From Dipodascopsis uninucleata var. uninucleata (lineage: Eukaryota; Ascomycota; Lipomycetes; Lipomycetales; Lipomycetaceae), in the NCBI GenBank assembly GCA_030568195.1, contig JAJLTO010000004.1:186001-250000 (forward strand): DNA of 64,000 nt. Reading direction: 5' to 3'. The translations under genes were made by a program, and so were the position numbers. Shown piece by piece: positions 12,156-23,643 of the stretch. The notes under the pieces are model-generated. The model was not told the DNA's origin, made no database searches, and saw only the letters and a list, made by a program, of their open reading frames with translations. Positions within the stretch are counted from its first letter, which is position 1, and each line of letters begins with the position of its first letter.

Positions 12156-15100
12156 ATGATGGAGACGGGCGGATACAATCTGTTGGTTCGATTTATTGAA
12201 TCACAGCATTTCTCGCTGTTTCTGTGCATTTCATATCTGGCTCGATATGCTGACAATGTGGGAGTGCACTTCTATCTATGCAAGAAGCTCAGGACGTTTC
12301 CCTACCAAGAGATTGAGTTTTTCCTTCCACAGCTATGCCAGATTATTTTGACAGTTCCTACTGAGTCTGTGGCTCTAGAGGATTTTTTGATTGAGATGTG
12401 CAATAAGAGCACACACAGCGCAGTACTGGTGAGTGGTCTGTTGTCTGGTTTTGTTGTTGTCGATGGATTGTTAGTAGTCTGGCAAGTTGCTTGATGCCTG
12501 CAAGAAGGCATCGTATTTAAAAGCAGGTATCTCTCACATTAGGATGGTCTAGACTTAGGTCAATTGCCAACAGACTTTGACCTTGATGGATGATTTTAAT
12601 TGATGTCTAAGGAAATAAGTCATGCGAGAATGAGAGTGAAACCAGAAAGGTGGGAGGAGGATCAGGTCTACTATATGCATCCAACATCTGTAGCACGGTT
12701 ATCCACTAACATCTATGTCATCTATTTATTTTATAGACGTTCTGGCTATTACAAGCACATCTTGAGGATTTATCGCATGATCCCGAGGCGCGATCGTTTC
12801 AGATCTGCCGACGAATTTATAATAAAGTGCAGTATATCTTGTTCGGAATTGGAGAGCCACCGAACACCAAAATTCGTGAGAATCCGGGGCCAGCTCTCGT
12901 TTTGGGTAGTGCAATTATGGGTGCTATTGCTGTGCCATTACTCCCCGAGTTTGTAGGGCCTATTACCATTGCTCAGGCACGCAAGCCAAGACTTCGTGTA
13001 TTTCACTTGGCTCCTAAGCTAAATAGAAGTAAATCGAGCAGTAGGTCTTTGCGAAGTGTAGTATCACCGCGCCGATCTAGAGAGCAAAAGGAAGAAGCTC
13101 TGGACACCAATAAATTAACGAGAATCGAGACTGATAACGTTAGGCATAATATGGAGTATGACGAAGACGAGGGTGAGGAAACTGGTGGTGATGGAGAGAC
13201 TGACAATGAGAATGAGAATGACAACAATCATCAAGGCGAGGACACAGAAGAAGAGACAGGATCATTCTCAGCTAAGGATTACGATGATATTCCACTTGCG
13301 GATGAGTATACTCCTCTGAATGGCAATGGTTCCGTCTCTGCTTCACCTACGCGTAGTAGTCAGGGTGACACGCATAAGCTAGCCAATGGATCCGGTCTTT
13401 ATGGTCTCGATAGTGCAGGAATTTCATCTCTACCGGACTTGCGACCGCATCGCATGCATAGTCCAATGCAGTCTGCTTCCATGTCATCTACGGAAATCTA
13501 TACACAGAAGCCTATTCATCATCCCTATATCCGCTCTCATCATGTTCATCCTATCCAAACTACGTCTCTTACGCCTTCAGCAAAAGTAAGGATGCTCAAA
13601 TCAAACTACTTTCGATACGAGACTGCTTTTGCGTATGCGCTCCAGGCAATATCTACTAGATTACGGCTTGTTCCCAAACCAGCACGCTTATCTGCTTTGC
13701 GTGCTGAGATAACTCTTCTGAATAATGCTCTTCCTGCAGAGGTTGATATTCCCATGATTTTGGATAGTGACACCTATCGGGCTAATCCAACTCAGCATAA
13801 AATTGTTAGAATAGCTCCAACAGAAGCTCAGATTCTCAATTCTGCTGAGAGAGTGCCATTTTTATTGATGATAGAGATTTTACGGGATGAGGTTACTTTT
13901 GATCCTAGCACGCCCCGAAATATGAGCATCCTTAATAATCCTACTGACTATCGAAATCTGTTTGATATAGCTTATGCACCATCTCCTCGCAAACCTATGA
14001 CGCCAAATACATTGAGTGAAGATCAAAATGATGGTAGTGAAATGGCAGAAAGTGAAATGGGTGATATCTCGTCTGCTCCCTTGGCCGATTTATCAAATAG
14101 CAACGAGATTACTACTTCATCGGTTACTACTTCCTCCTCTCAGATTGGATCTGTTCCTGCCATTGCTTCTGGTTTTGATTCTGTTTCTTCTTCACCAAGA
14201 AACTCTGACCTCACATTTTCGTCACAGTATCCTTCTGGCAGGCAGTTTCCAATTCCTCGTAACATATCTGAACTTAATGATCTTGCAGTTCATATGCGTA
14301 CGGCTGCTACAATGCTGGCGCAGCTTGATTACGCTCAAGGGGTCAACGGAAGTTTAAAGAAGCTCCCAAAGGAGGAAATTCAACAGATAAAGTCTAGAAT
14401 TATTACTAGTATGCAACATCTCGAAGAGGAAAGTATGTTCACTGATGTTGAACTACCCCAAAGCCTTTCAACTGGGTCTAAGAGACCAGCTGTTAATAGA
14501 GAAGCGGGTCAACGACGTCTTGAAAATGACTTGAAGACCGGTGCTATCAAAGGTAATACTGCAACGATTGGTTTTGGAGAAGAATGGGCCGACAAGAAGG
14601 AGCGCATTCGAAAGACCTCACCTTATGGGCATCTTCCTAATTGGGATCTTCTCTCGGTCATTGCGAAAACTGGTTCAGATCTCCGACAGGAGGCATTTGC
14701 GTGCCAGCTTATATTGGCCATTAAGCGAATCTGGGAAGATGCAGATGTGGATGTCTGGGTGCGACGAATGACAATATTGGTTACTGGTGCTGGGTCAGGT
14801 TTAGTTGAAACGATTACGAATGGTATAAGTATCCATTCGTTGAAAAAGGCGCTTGCAACTTCTCTCCTTGGAGAAAGTGAAAATAATCATAAAGGTCACG
14901 TTGCGTCATTAACAGATTATTTTTACAGAGTTTTTGGTGAACGTGGAACACAACGATTCAAGATAGCACAAGCGGAATTTATAAAGTCCTTAGTTGCTTA
15001 CTCTCTGATTTGCTATATACTGCAGATAAAAGATCGTCACAATGGCAACATTTTGCTTGACACTGAAGGACATGTTGTCCATATAGATTTTGGATTCTTG

Positions 15101-15481
15101 CTCTCAAATACTCCTGGCAGCGTAGGATTTGAGGCTGCACCGTTTAAGCTTACTCATGAATATGTAGATCTGATGGATGGTCCAAATTCTCCCGCGTTCG
15201 ACACTTTTAGGGCCTTAATGAAGATCGCGTTTAAAGTTCTGCGAAAAAAAGTAGACGACGTTGTCGTTCTTGTCGAAATGATGCAGAAAGAGTCACCTTT
15301 ACCCTGTTTCAGTAACGGAGAGGCCACGGCCCAACTACTTCGACAGCGCTTCCAGTTACACATGTCAGAGGCTGAGGTTGATAACTTCGTGGACCACGTA
15401 TTAATTAATAAGAGTATGGGTAGTATATACACAAGATTATATGACCAATATCAGTTCGTTACTCAGGGTATATATAGTTAA
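12156..15481 (+). CDS. PIK1: Phosphatidylinositol 4-kinase, Pik1 type
   Basis: Exons 12156..12428 and 12737..15481 give 1005 aa; the 308-nt phase-0 intron is the second longest in the window. Exon 1 encodes the lipid kinase unique (LKU/PIK) helical region (YLARYADNVGVHFYLCKKL, EIEFFLPQLCQ, PTESVALEDF), which continues after splicing as TFWLLQAHLEDL. A long serine/acid-rich linker with an E/D/N-rich tract precedes the catalytic domain from about residue 690. The catalytic loop DRHNGNILL is near 857 and DFGF near 875. The enzyme makes PI4P at the Golgi and nucleus, is essential, and in yeast works with Frq1. The start is an ATG-ATG pair at 12156. Confidence 0.95.
12493..12583 (+). other. Two perfect hairpins inside the PIK1 intron
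   Basis: The intron contains GATGCCT/AGGCATC (12493-12512, 7 bp, 6-nt loop) and AGGTCAA/TTGACCT (12557-12583, 7 bp, 13-nt loop), joined by about 44 nt. An ACATTA (H-box-like ANANNA) lies between them. No clear ACA tail follows the second stem. A snoRNA is possible but unproven. Confidence 0.3.
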
Positions 15482-16680
15482 TCTGAACGCTTATTCGACG
15501 CTAAACAGTTTAATTTTAATGATGATGATATGATGATGGACGCGCCTATAATATTCTGGAGGAAATATGAAATTAATTATGCGATAATTGCGTGCTAATT
15601 TGGCTTATTGGTTTCTCATAAAGCTTCGGAAATTGTATGTCCGTCTAATTAATTTGATAAATGAGAGGTCTCAGATGCATGTTGAATGCACTTAAAAACA
15701 ACTGGAGAAGTGAAAATGTCAGGAAGGAAGTGTGGTCTTCCACACTTCAAATTTTTATATTTATTATATTCATGAGCAGAACCAGATATAGAGATTTTGT
15801 CTTTTGTTTTGTTACTTCAAAATTTTGCATTCGTTGACTCGTTATGATGTATTGCTGTTTGACTATTATATTATTATTTAATGCGTTCTCTCATTTGACA
15901 GCCTTGTTTCTTGTAATAATCGGGATTCGATCGCTTGTAATATCTTAACTTGGACTAACGGTTTAAGACACTGTTTTATCGTTTATCGTAGTTCAAATTA
16001 TTCTCATTATAATTTTTGTCTCTTCCCAGTTGAAGAATATCATGTCTGTATATGTAGTATATGCCTGCGATAAGAAATATGCGTGCATTTCTCTGGCATA
16101 CTAACTAGTTATTCTATTTCATACATGTCATCTCATATTTTTCCTGCTCCTTTCTTTCCTCTTTAGCTTCTTCACCAGATTCCCGCAGGTATCTTTCTGG
16201 TGACAAGTTGACAGTTTACTCTTATAAAGCGATTAGTACTTTCCTCACTTCTGCATCTCCTTTATCCTGTTAGCGAGTTGTCACAGCCACTTCTATATAG
16301 GGACATTCTGTTTTACATTCAGCCATGCTGCAGAATCTTCTTGCCATTTTTTCGTCTAACAATTCTTATAGGGCACACCGCATATTAGTACGGTATTATA
16401 CAGATGTGTATATAATCTTACTATATAAATGCATAGGTTTGATGTACCTGTAAATCAACTCAAGCTGAAACTATTAATTCTGTTACTTTTATTCAATAGG
16501 TCATGCAATATAATCCCTTTTATCGATAATTACAATACTATCTGGTTACGTAGTATTAAGAGCATTACAGTAAGGATATGACTGTAAATGTGGAATAAGA
16601 AATAAGTATATACAGATGTAATATACAGTATTGCATATAAGAATGAATCGTCTCCAAAATTTACGTTAAGATTAAAATAT
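15482..16680. other. Convergent 3' spacer PIK1 / LRR-like gene
   Basis: 1.2 kb between convergent stop codons, AT-rich, with T-rich tracts. No coding potential or known RNA gene recognised. It is longer than other convergent spacers here, so one or both 3' UTRs are long or an unrecognised non-coding transcript exists. Confidence 0.3.
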
Positions 16681-18144
16681 CTAATACACAATATTCACTT
16701 CTGAATTAGGCCCTCTAGCTTCAAGGATTACTTTGCGAATCTTTTCGCATACATCATGTTCTATTCCATGCAATACCAATGTCCTTAAATTACGCCAACC
16801 AGAACTCCATTCACATGAAGCAATAACTTGCTCATCTACCCAAGTACAGTAACTGAGATCTAGCCACTTCAGACAAATAGCAGTTTTACTTAGCGTCCCC
16901 AGTGTAGAATTCTGGGGTCTACTTGGAAACACTTGTGCTTGTCTATCGGGCGTAGAATAGAATAACTCAGGAGGAATTGGCCAGCTAGCCAACGATAATG
17001 CCACAAAAGTAGGATGTGACTTCACCATGGAGAGCAATGTTGACCATAGTTTAGTTGGTGAAGAAGTTGATGGATATGCAAGTGAGAGAGCTGATAAAAA
17101 AGGAAATATCCTATTCGAGGATGCAAAGTGCTGTTGCCATGAATCTGCCAGAGATGCCTGAACTTTAGGAGTAATGAATTTACTGAAAAATGCAAGTGAA
17201 AGATTAGAATCATCTATTTGGAAGCTAAGATCCAGAGACGTAATACGATCATTCATATCTTCAACTTCAGATCCATTACTTAATTCATTGTCCTCGTCTT
17301 CAATGAAATCATTATAGGTGCCACTATTACAGTTAAATGCACTAGTATCCATATCAAGCTGCCCATCTTCTTCTTGCTCATACATTTTCGCTAATCGTGA
17401 GTCAAAGAGAAGTTCAAGGCCCTGTGGACCAACGCCATTTGTACTATACAGACCTAGATATGATATCAGAGCCATTTTCATGGAAGGCTCAAGAGATGGA
17501 AGATAGTATTGAAGGTAATGTATATTGAATTCCCAATCTCGAGCAAGCCTGATAAGACACCAATGTTGCAACGATCCTTCCCGAGGAAGCAACTCAGGAA
17601 GGGTCGATAATGGTAGACCTGGAAGATTTTTACGTAGACAGCTCCGATCTTCTCTGAACTGTTGAAACTCTGGTTGTGAGCGAAAGCGCGACATAGCTAG
17701 ATATTGATCTATTTTCTTCTTGTTTCGACTTCCAGGAACAGGTACAAAGTTTGTCCGCTCCTGCCGCAGCCATGTCGGTGGAGGAGGCGGCCCTGCAAAA
17801 TTGCGACGTCCTCTTCGAGAAGGCACAGCTGGCTGGACAGGTTGATCCGCCTCTATAGGATTCGCCAAATAAGAAGAAAGCGAGGAATGATATAGCTTTG
17901 CTGTCTGATCTATCTGGTCTTGTGCAATATACGCAGACAGCTCCGCCGCGGTATGCGGATCTGAGGCCATGTTTGCAACTGTTGCGGCTATCTCCATAGC
18001 TCTTGATCTTGCCCGAGACTTTTGGATCAGCTCATTTACCGTCTGCTGATTTTTACTAGAAGATGCACTCGAATTGTTATTGGCACTTACTAACGCTGCA
18101 TACTGCTTCGTAAGAACATTTGAATTGACATGACGTTTTGGCAT
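16681..18144 (-). CDS. Conserved-looking protein of unknown function, leucine-rich-repeat-like C-terminus
   Basis: Single exon, 487 aa from the ATG at 18144; the frame extends to a TTG at 18189. The first ~100 residues are polar with alanine-rich helices (EIAATVANMASDPHTAAELS). A proline run (GPPPPPTWLRQE) leads to a folded middle region (GSLQHWCLIRLARDWEFNIHYLQ, LISYLGLYSTNGVG). An acidic linker follows, then a C-terminus with LRR-like strands (LKWLDLSYCTWVDEQVIAS, WRNLRTLVLHGIEHDV). I do not recognise the family. The LRR-like end suggests a protein-binding surface, which is inference only. Confidence 0.75.
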   Translation of the reverse strand: MPKRHVNSNVLTKQYAALVSANNNSSASSSKNQQTVNELIQKSRARSRAMEIAATVANMASDPHTAAELSAYIAQDQIDQTAKLYHSSLSSYLANPIEADQPVQPAVPSRRGRRNFAGPPPPPTWLRQERTNFVPVPGSRNKKKIDQYLAMSRFRSQPEFQQFREDRSCLRKNLPGLPLSTLPELLPREGSLQHWCLIRLARDWEFNIHYLQYYLPSLEPSMKMALISYLGLYSTNGVGPQGLELLFDSRLAKMYEQEEDGQLDMDTSAFNCNSGTYNDFIEDEDNELSNGSEVEDMNDRITSLDLSFQIDDSNLSLAFFSKFITPKVQASLADSWQQHFASSNRIFPFLSALSLAYPSTSSPTKLWSTLLSMVKSHPTFVALSLASWPIPPELFYSTPDRQAQVFPSRPQNSTLGTLSKTAICLKWLDLSYCTWVDEQVIASCEWSSGWRNLRTLVLHGIEHDVCEKIRKVILEARGPNSEVNIVY

Positions 18145-18740
18145 ACCGATGATAGAAATAATTAGCTTCCTTATTTCAGTAAGAAACAAGGGCCTATAAC
18201 CGAAAAGTCTGATTGTAGTATGTTTTTCTCTATACTAGTTTGTGGAGAAATTATAGAATATCCGACAGTTATATTTTCTTCTTCACTCTAATATTCTCGT
18301 CTGTCTTAGTTACCAGGATTTGAGCTAATAGCTTTTTCAATAATGCAAACTGATTTCAAATATTATTCAAATTTTTCGCTGTTTCGTTGTCGTATGCTAA
18401 TATGGAAGTAGCCTATTGACTATAATTCTAATTTCTGTTAGATACTACTCCTTATCGAAGACATATAAATCGCTTGCTGTCTCTTCGATCCTCCTACCAT
18501 CTATTACTATAACCTCCTTCTGACTACAGATATCTGATATTATAAATGAAATATATTATTATTTCTTATCATTCTATGATATTTAATCCGTTACACTTTT
18601 CAATTTGTGCCTTCCTTCTAGATTTTGTTATGGAGATTGCTCTATCGAATCCTTAAATACTAACACAATATTAGTGTACTTAATTACCCTAACCTATTGT
18701 AGAGATACATTGTAAGCCTACATTCTGAATGTCAAGACAG
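18145..18740. promoter_or_regulatory. Upstream region of the LRR-like gene and tRNA-Gly
   Basis: AT-rich 596 nt. A pyrimidine-rich stretch lies near 18.46-18.53 kb. No LTR or other element recognised despite the neighbouring tRNA gene. Confidence 0.3.
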
Positions 18741-18811
18741 GCGTTAGTGGTTTAGCGGTAAAATTCGTCGTTGCCATCGACGAGCCCCCGGTTCGACTCC
18801 GGGCTGACGCA
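18741..18811 (+). tRNA. tRNA-Gly(GCC)
   Basis: 71-nt cloverleaf without intron. Acceptor GCGTTAG pairs with CTGACGC and the discriminator is A. The anticodon loop TTGCCAT is closed by CGTCG/CGACG, giving anticodon GCC. The T-arm is CCCGG-TTCGACT-CCGGG and serves as the B box. The isolated gene lies between the LRR-like gene and RRP42. Confidence 0.97.
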
Positions 18812-18813
18812 TA

Positions 18814-18843
18814 TTTTTGAATCTAATATGTAATTTTTTTTTT
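18814..18843 (+). terminator. Pol III terminators of tRNA-Gly
   Basis: A T5 run starts 3 nt after the tRNA 3' end (18814-18818) and a longer T-run follows at 18834-18843, giving a primary and a back-up Pol III stop. Confidence 0.8.
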
Positions 18844-19039
18844 ATTGGTTCATACTTAAGGTAAGTCGAGGTTATGTGGTCATGAAAGCTTGGTAATGTT
18901 TAAAAGGAAAGGAAGATGGCAAAGTGTGAGATTGAGATTATCATCGCGATTTTCAATCTAGAAATCATTATATTTTAACTATAACGCCGCTATAAGATCA
19001 ACAATAAACACACATATATGTAATTGGAATGATAATGCA

Positions 19040-19966
19040 TTATATCACACCGTCAAGAGCTGAAGTAATCTGCATGGAAGCAGATGAGAGCACATTGACA
19101 GCATGTTCAATTAGTGAGGGTCTGAAAACTTGTCGACTTGTGTCCCTTGTATTGATGGTTTGCAGACCGATCGTACGTTCCTCATGCCAGATGCTTATGA
19201 TTCCTCCATCACTGACACTAGTTTCTTCAGCAGTAGGATCAATGAAAACATTTTTCCCTGCCAATATCGCTAATTGAACTAACGGAGGTCGCCAGCCATC
19301 ATCACATAGACTGTAGGAATCGGCCCAATCACTGGAAAACTGAGGAATGCCAGTAGCATTCTCATCTAAATCAGTGATACTGATGTCATTGGCTAGTCGC
19401 GGTAGACGTGTGTCCAACAAAGCAAGATATGTAGCCATAGAGAATAGCGTAAGAGGATGAGAAGTGTGATCCAAAATGACTCCGTCTATATACAGCTTAT
19501 AGCGGTAGCGCTTTGAAATCTGTAATCTTCCAGGAGGAAGAGTTTCTTTTATTGCTGATTCTATCGTTGTTCGCAGCAGTATATTTAAAGATGAGTTTGT
19601 TTGAACACCCATACTAGTAGTTACATTGTTAGTATCTCAGAACATTGTTCTTCTTCCTTTCAACTTTCGTAGCTTGCCTACATGTTCGTTTTAATTAACT
19701 TACATATCACAATCAACTGATACTAAAGCAGTTTCTTCGAACGGCATTCCTTTCTTGCCATCCTTCACTACTTCGGCTTTTACTCCTACAATGCATTCAC
19801 CTCCATCACTAAGTCTAATTCGTGTAGAACCGTTCGTCTGAGGTAGTAGTCCAACCGCAGCATCTATAGGTCTAAATTGTTGTGGATCCCTACCATCAGG
19901 GCGACATGGTGGTCGCAGCGATAATGATGCATTGATATACGCCTCTTCTGAAACTGAAAGGGGCAT
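19040..19966 (-). CDS. RRP42: Exosome core subunit Rrp42 (RNase PH-like)
   Basis: Two exons, complement(19040..19613, 19704..19966), give 278 aa; the 90-nt intron has a GTAAGT donor, TACTAAC branch and ACTAG acceptor. The N-terminus carries the RNase PH-fold Rrp42 signature (RPDGRDPQQFRPI, GSTRIRLSDGGECIVGVKA). The second exon continues with RYRYKLYIDGVILD and ends in a conserved AxSLI-like helix. Rrp42 is a catalytically inactive subunit of the six-member RNase PH ring of the nuclear and cytoplasmic exosome. It starts at the ATG at 19966, divergent from the kinase gene downstream. Confidence 0.91.
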
Positions 19967-20232
19967 GATTTCCGTGGTCTATAAGTGCTTATTTGAGAAT
20001 GTTTGCTGAAAAGCTGCCGGACAAATAAATTTTCCAATGTAGTCAGAAAACCTAGAGTTTGAGCCGCATCAACGTCAAATCCCAACACCATACACCACCA
20101 TAACCAAGAACAAAGGAATGATATGTTTTCAAATCGTTAGCAATGAATCAGAACACTCTTCAGTCTAGTTTAATATAAGGTCCCTCAATAATAGTCGCGG
20201 CTACAACTAGCAGGACAGCAACTGGATTGAAG

Positions 20233-21288
20233 ATGCAGATAGACTTGTCCGATGCTATATCTCTTGACAGCAAGGTAGCAGGTCATGACGGAGTATTGCA
20301 GGATGCGTCTGGCGCATTGGTAATAAAGCCAGCAGTACCAGCCGAAATCGAATTTTATGAAACACTGCCTTTACATCCAGAATTTAGTGCCTGTGCTCCT
20401 CGTATGTATGGTAAGCTTGAAATGGCTGCTACTCAGAATTCAGTGGATCTAAGTATTGGAGCGGGCTCGACGGTTACGTCTAGTGAGCTACATGTAGCAA
20501 AGGATGCAAAGTCTGCAATTGTGATTGAAAATGTGACCGCAGGCTTTAGGAAACCATCTATTATAGATGTGAAGCTTGGGCGGCAGCTGTGGGATGAGAA
20601 TGCACCAGAGGAGAAAAGAAAGAGGCTAGATGAAGTTGCTGCCGTCACTACATCGGGTTCTCTTGCAATGCGTATTGCTGGCATGAAGGTATGGGAACCT
20701 TCAAAGCAAGAATACCTTATCTACGATAAAAATTATGGACGCATTTTTAGTGCAGAAAATGTTATCACAGGTATTGGAGCTTTTGTTCCTGCGTCTGTGA
20801 AAAGTGAGCAGCGAATGGATATCATCAAGCGAATTATCGGTGGCTTGCAAAAGATCCAAGATGCGTTTGAAATAGAAGAATGCCGAATGTACTCGGCAAG
20901 CATTCTTATCGTTTACGAAGGTGATGGCAATGCTTATGATGAGGGCTTACTGGAAGAAGAGAAGTCGAATGATAATACTAAAGAAGAAGAAGAAGAAGAA
21001 GAAGAACTGCAGGAGGCTGATATCATCACCGAGACTGTCGAGATAGACGGGCAATTAGTAAACCAAGTAACGTTATCAGATTCTGTAGAACTCAAGATTC
21101 CGGTAGCTGATGTGAGTGAAGCTATTGACGATGATTTTGAGGAATTTGAGGTGAAGCCAATATGCAGAGTGAAGTTGATTGACTTTGCTCATGCGAGCTG
21201 GACACCGGGACATGGCAAAGATGCTAACTCTTTGGAAGGCGTCATTAATCTAAAGCGTCTTTTCACGGAAGTTATTCAGAAGCTCTAA
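20233..21288 (+). CDS. ARG82: Inositol polyphosphate multikinase
   Basis: Single exon, 351 aa. The IPK signature PSIIDVKLG (PxxxDxKxG, inositol-phosphate binding) is near residue 107, SGSLAMRIAGMKVW follows, and the catalytic/Mg-binding IDFAH is near 315. Asp-rich loops are typical of Arg82/Ipk2. The enzyme phosphorylates IP3 to IP4/IP5 in the nucleus, and in S. cerevisiae it also stabilises the ArgR-Mcm1 complex. The acidic run encoded by (GAA)n at about 20.98-21.00 kb lies between the ATP-site strand and the DFAH region; S. cerevisiae Arg82 also has an acidic tract. The frame starts at a TTG at 20227; the ATG at 20233 is used. Confidence 0.92.
   Translation: MQIDLSDAISLDSKVAGHDGVLQDASGALVIKPAVPAEIEFYETLPLHPEFSACAPRMYGKLEMAATQNSVDLSIGAGSTVTSSELHVAKDAKSAIVIENVTAGFRKPSIIDVKLGRQLWDENAPEEKRKRLDEVAAVTTSGSLAMRIAGMKVWEPSKQEYLIYDKNYGRIFSAENVITGIGAFVPASVKSEQRMDIIKRIIGGLQKIQDAFEIEECRMYSASILIVYEGDGNAYDEGLLEEEKSNDNTKEEEEEEEELQEADIITETVEIDGQLVNQVTLSDSVELKIPVADVSEAIDDDFEEFEVKPICRVKLIDFAHASWTPGHGKDANSLEGVINLKRLFTEVIQKL
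20981..21005 (+). repeat. GAA trinucleotide microsatellite coding poly-Glu
   Basis: Eight consecutive GAA-type codons within the multikinase gene give a glutamate run. Length variation between strains would stay in frame. Confidence 0.8.
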
Positions 21289-21470
21289 TCCGACAATATG
21301 GGATGTTGGGAATAATAATATTAATATGTTTTTGGCTTTAGTCTACGCGAATCTGGGATTTGATAATAACATCAAATTGACAGTCTCACTTGCTGTCAGC
21401 AGTTTTAATAAAATACTACTAGAATTCAATTTTCATAGCAAAATACATTAAACGTCGAAACAAATATAAT

Positions 21471-22564
21471 TTAGACTTGCAGTACAACCTTTCCTGTAGA
21501 CTGTCTTGTCTCAAGTGCCTCGGCAGCGCTCACATAGTCCTCAAGAGGATAGGTTTTGTAGATTTTAATGTTAAGGCTGTTGTTAAGCAAACTCTCCCAT
21601 AACATGGCGAAATAATGACTTTTCTCCTCTGGAGTGACCAAGTAGTTGAATAAGACGGGTCTTAGGAGCCGAAGATTCTTGGTCTGAAGCAATTGAAGTC
21701 TGAATGGGGGAACCATGCCAGAAGCATTTCCAAAACTGACAAAAGTGCCCTTCCGTCTAGTGCAAGTGATTGAATCCTGAAATGTGGCTTTTCCAACACC
21801 ATCGAGAACAGCTTCGCATCCTAAACCGTTTGTAATTTCCAAGACCTTCTTGACATAATCCTCGTTAGAATAATTGATGACATACTCAGCACCGTTCTGT
21901 TTTGCAAGCTCAGCTTTTTCCTCGGTAGAAACAGTGCCGATAGCATGGCCACCCAAGCTCTTGACAAGCTGGCAAAGCAACAATCCCATACCACCTGCAG
22001 CTGCCTGAATGAGTATATAGTCGCCCTTCTTGACTTCATAGGCTTCTCTGACCATACTCAGAGCGGTCAAGCCTTGGAGAAAAGAAGCAGCTGCTTTTTC
22101 GTAGCTGATCTCATCTGGGATCTTAGAAACAACACTAGACTCGTCAACAGTAGAGTACTCAGCAAAGACGCCAGCATCGAGAAATACGACACGATCGCCA
22201 ACACTAAACTTAGAAACCTCTGATCCCACAGCAACAACTTCACCAGCACCCTCTCGTCCCGCAACGTAAGGAGTGGCGATAGGATATAAACCGGAACGGA
22301 AGTACGAGTCAATAAAGTCTGAATATCAGTTTGTTAGTCACAGTTTCACGTAGAAATTCGCTTAGGATATGCACGCTAGTAGCAACTACTAAATAAACAG
22401 TTCAAAACAAAACAGAACTTACTGAGACCACAGTGAGAAATTTTGACGAGTATACTAGATCCCTCAGCCTTAGGAACAGGAAGATCGGTCTTAAACTCTA
22501 GTACCTCGCGACCACCGTTCACAGGCACCAGCCACCCCTTCATAGTAGTTGGAATAGACGACAT
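21471..22564 (-). CDS. ZTA1: NADPH:quinone oxidoreductase (zeta-crystallin type)
   Basis: Two exons, complement(21471..22318, 22423..22564), give 329 aa; the 104-nt intron interrupts the CGLNFIDSYFR motif, and splicing restores it. Family features are PYVAGREGAGEV, the nucleotide-binding AAAGGMGLLLCQL, VSFGNASGMVPPF and the C-terminal NIKIYKTYPLEDY, all matching yeast Zta1. The fold is a zinc-free medium-chain dehydrogenase that reduces quinones with NADPH and is linked to oxidative stress. The open frame after splicing begins at the ATG at 22564; MKGWLV seven codons later is an alternative. Confidence 0.93.
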
Positions 22565-22566
22565 TA

Positions 22567-22600
22567 TTAGTAACTCTACGTAGCACTACGTAACTACGTA
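22567..22600 (-). promoter_or_regulatory. Clustered bZIP (Yap/AP-1-like) sites at the ZTA1 start
   Basis: Directly 5' of the ZTA1 ATG, on the gene strand, lie TTACTAA (22567-22573) and three TACGTA cores (22577-22582, 22587-22592, 22595-22600), two of them as TTACGTA. TTACTAA and TTACGTAA are Yap-family response elements. Their position suggests promoter or 5' UTR. Confidence 0.4.
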
Positions 22601-23643
22601 ACCCTATGTAGCTGGACAAATTGTTGAGATACTATCTCTCACACTAGAGTCTAATATAATAATGTATTATCCTATAGAAAATATCAGGAATTGACAGGAT
22701 GTTTGCTACAAGACAGATATGGAATGGAGGAGGAGGCTCGTGGAAATTCTAGGACTTACTAATTGACTTGCAAATTAGGGTTCTGTCCTTCCCAAACGTA
22801 GGAAGCTCTTCTAATTGTTAATAGATACCTTGCCAGTAAATGCTAGCTTCCTCAATAAATCTAATCTAAAGGTCGCAAAGGCAATCTATTTTCTATTGCC
22901 GTCATTAACGATTATTGAGTAGTTTAACGCTGTATTCTCCGAAACTAGAAACAGCAAAATGATAGATCTAATTCGTTGCGAAAATCGCTGTCAGGGGATC
23001 ACTATAAATATAATCTTGCAATGAATATATTTCAATCGAAACAATTTCTAAGTATTTCCAAGAAACCGTCTACTAGTACTACTATACATTGTTACTGTTT
23101 AATCTATTCTTTTCCTTTACATTATCTTAAAGTGAGCGGCAAATCGTACTCTAAATTGTTCTTTTGATACGGGGTTTTGACTTGTTGCAAATTCATGCTG
23201 GAGCCTGACAGACTTGAAACTAATTATCTCTCAGTAATATATTCTATTTAATAATATAGCCAAAAATCTAAAGAGACTGGATATATCCCTGTGTCTAGAA
23301 GTATATATCATAATTTTATGACCAAACATCAGTAAGGATTGTCTTGTTTCACTTATGATTCTGCTCAGATCTGTTCATGTCATAATAATATTATATTATT
23401 AATAATTAGCCAATAACTCAATCTTCCACAATACTACTCAACCTAAAATATGATATTAAACCTTGGGACATAAAGTGAATTGTAAAATTTCTTGGTTTCT
23501 AATGCTTATTCAATATAAAAATAATCTCTACTTCTATTCATGAAAGTCGTTATAAAAGATTCAGCACGCAATCCCAGTGATGCTGATCTATGCTAGCTCG
23601 TTATGTGACGTGATTCTGTCGGCATTCCTTTTCTTCCTTCCTT
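22601..23643. other. ZTA1 promoter / MFS-gene 3' spacer
   Basis: About 1.04 kb of AT-rich sequence between tandem minus-strand genes. No gene, RNA or repeat recognised beyond the site cluster at its left edge. Confidence 0.3.
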
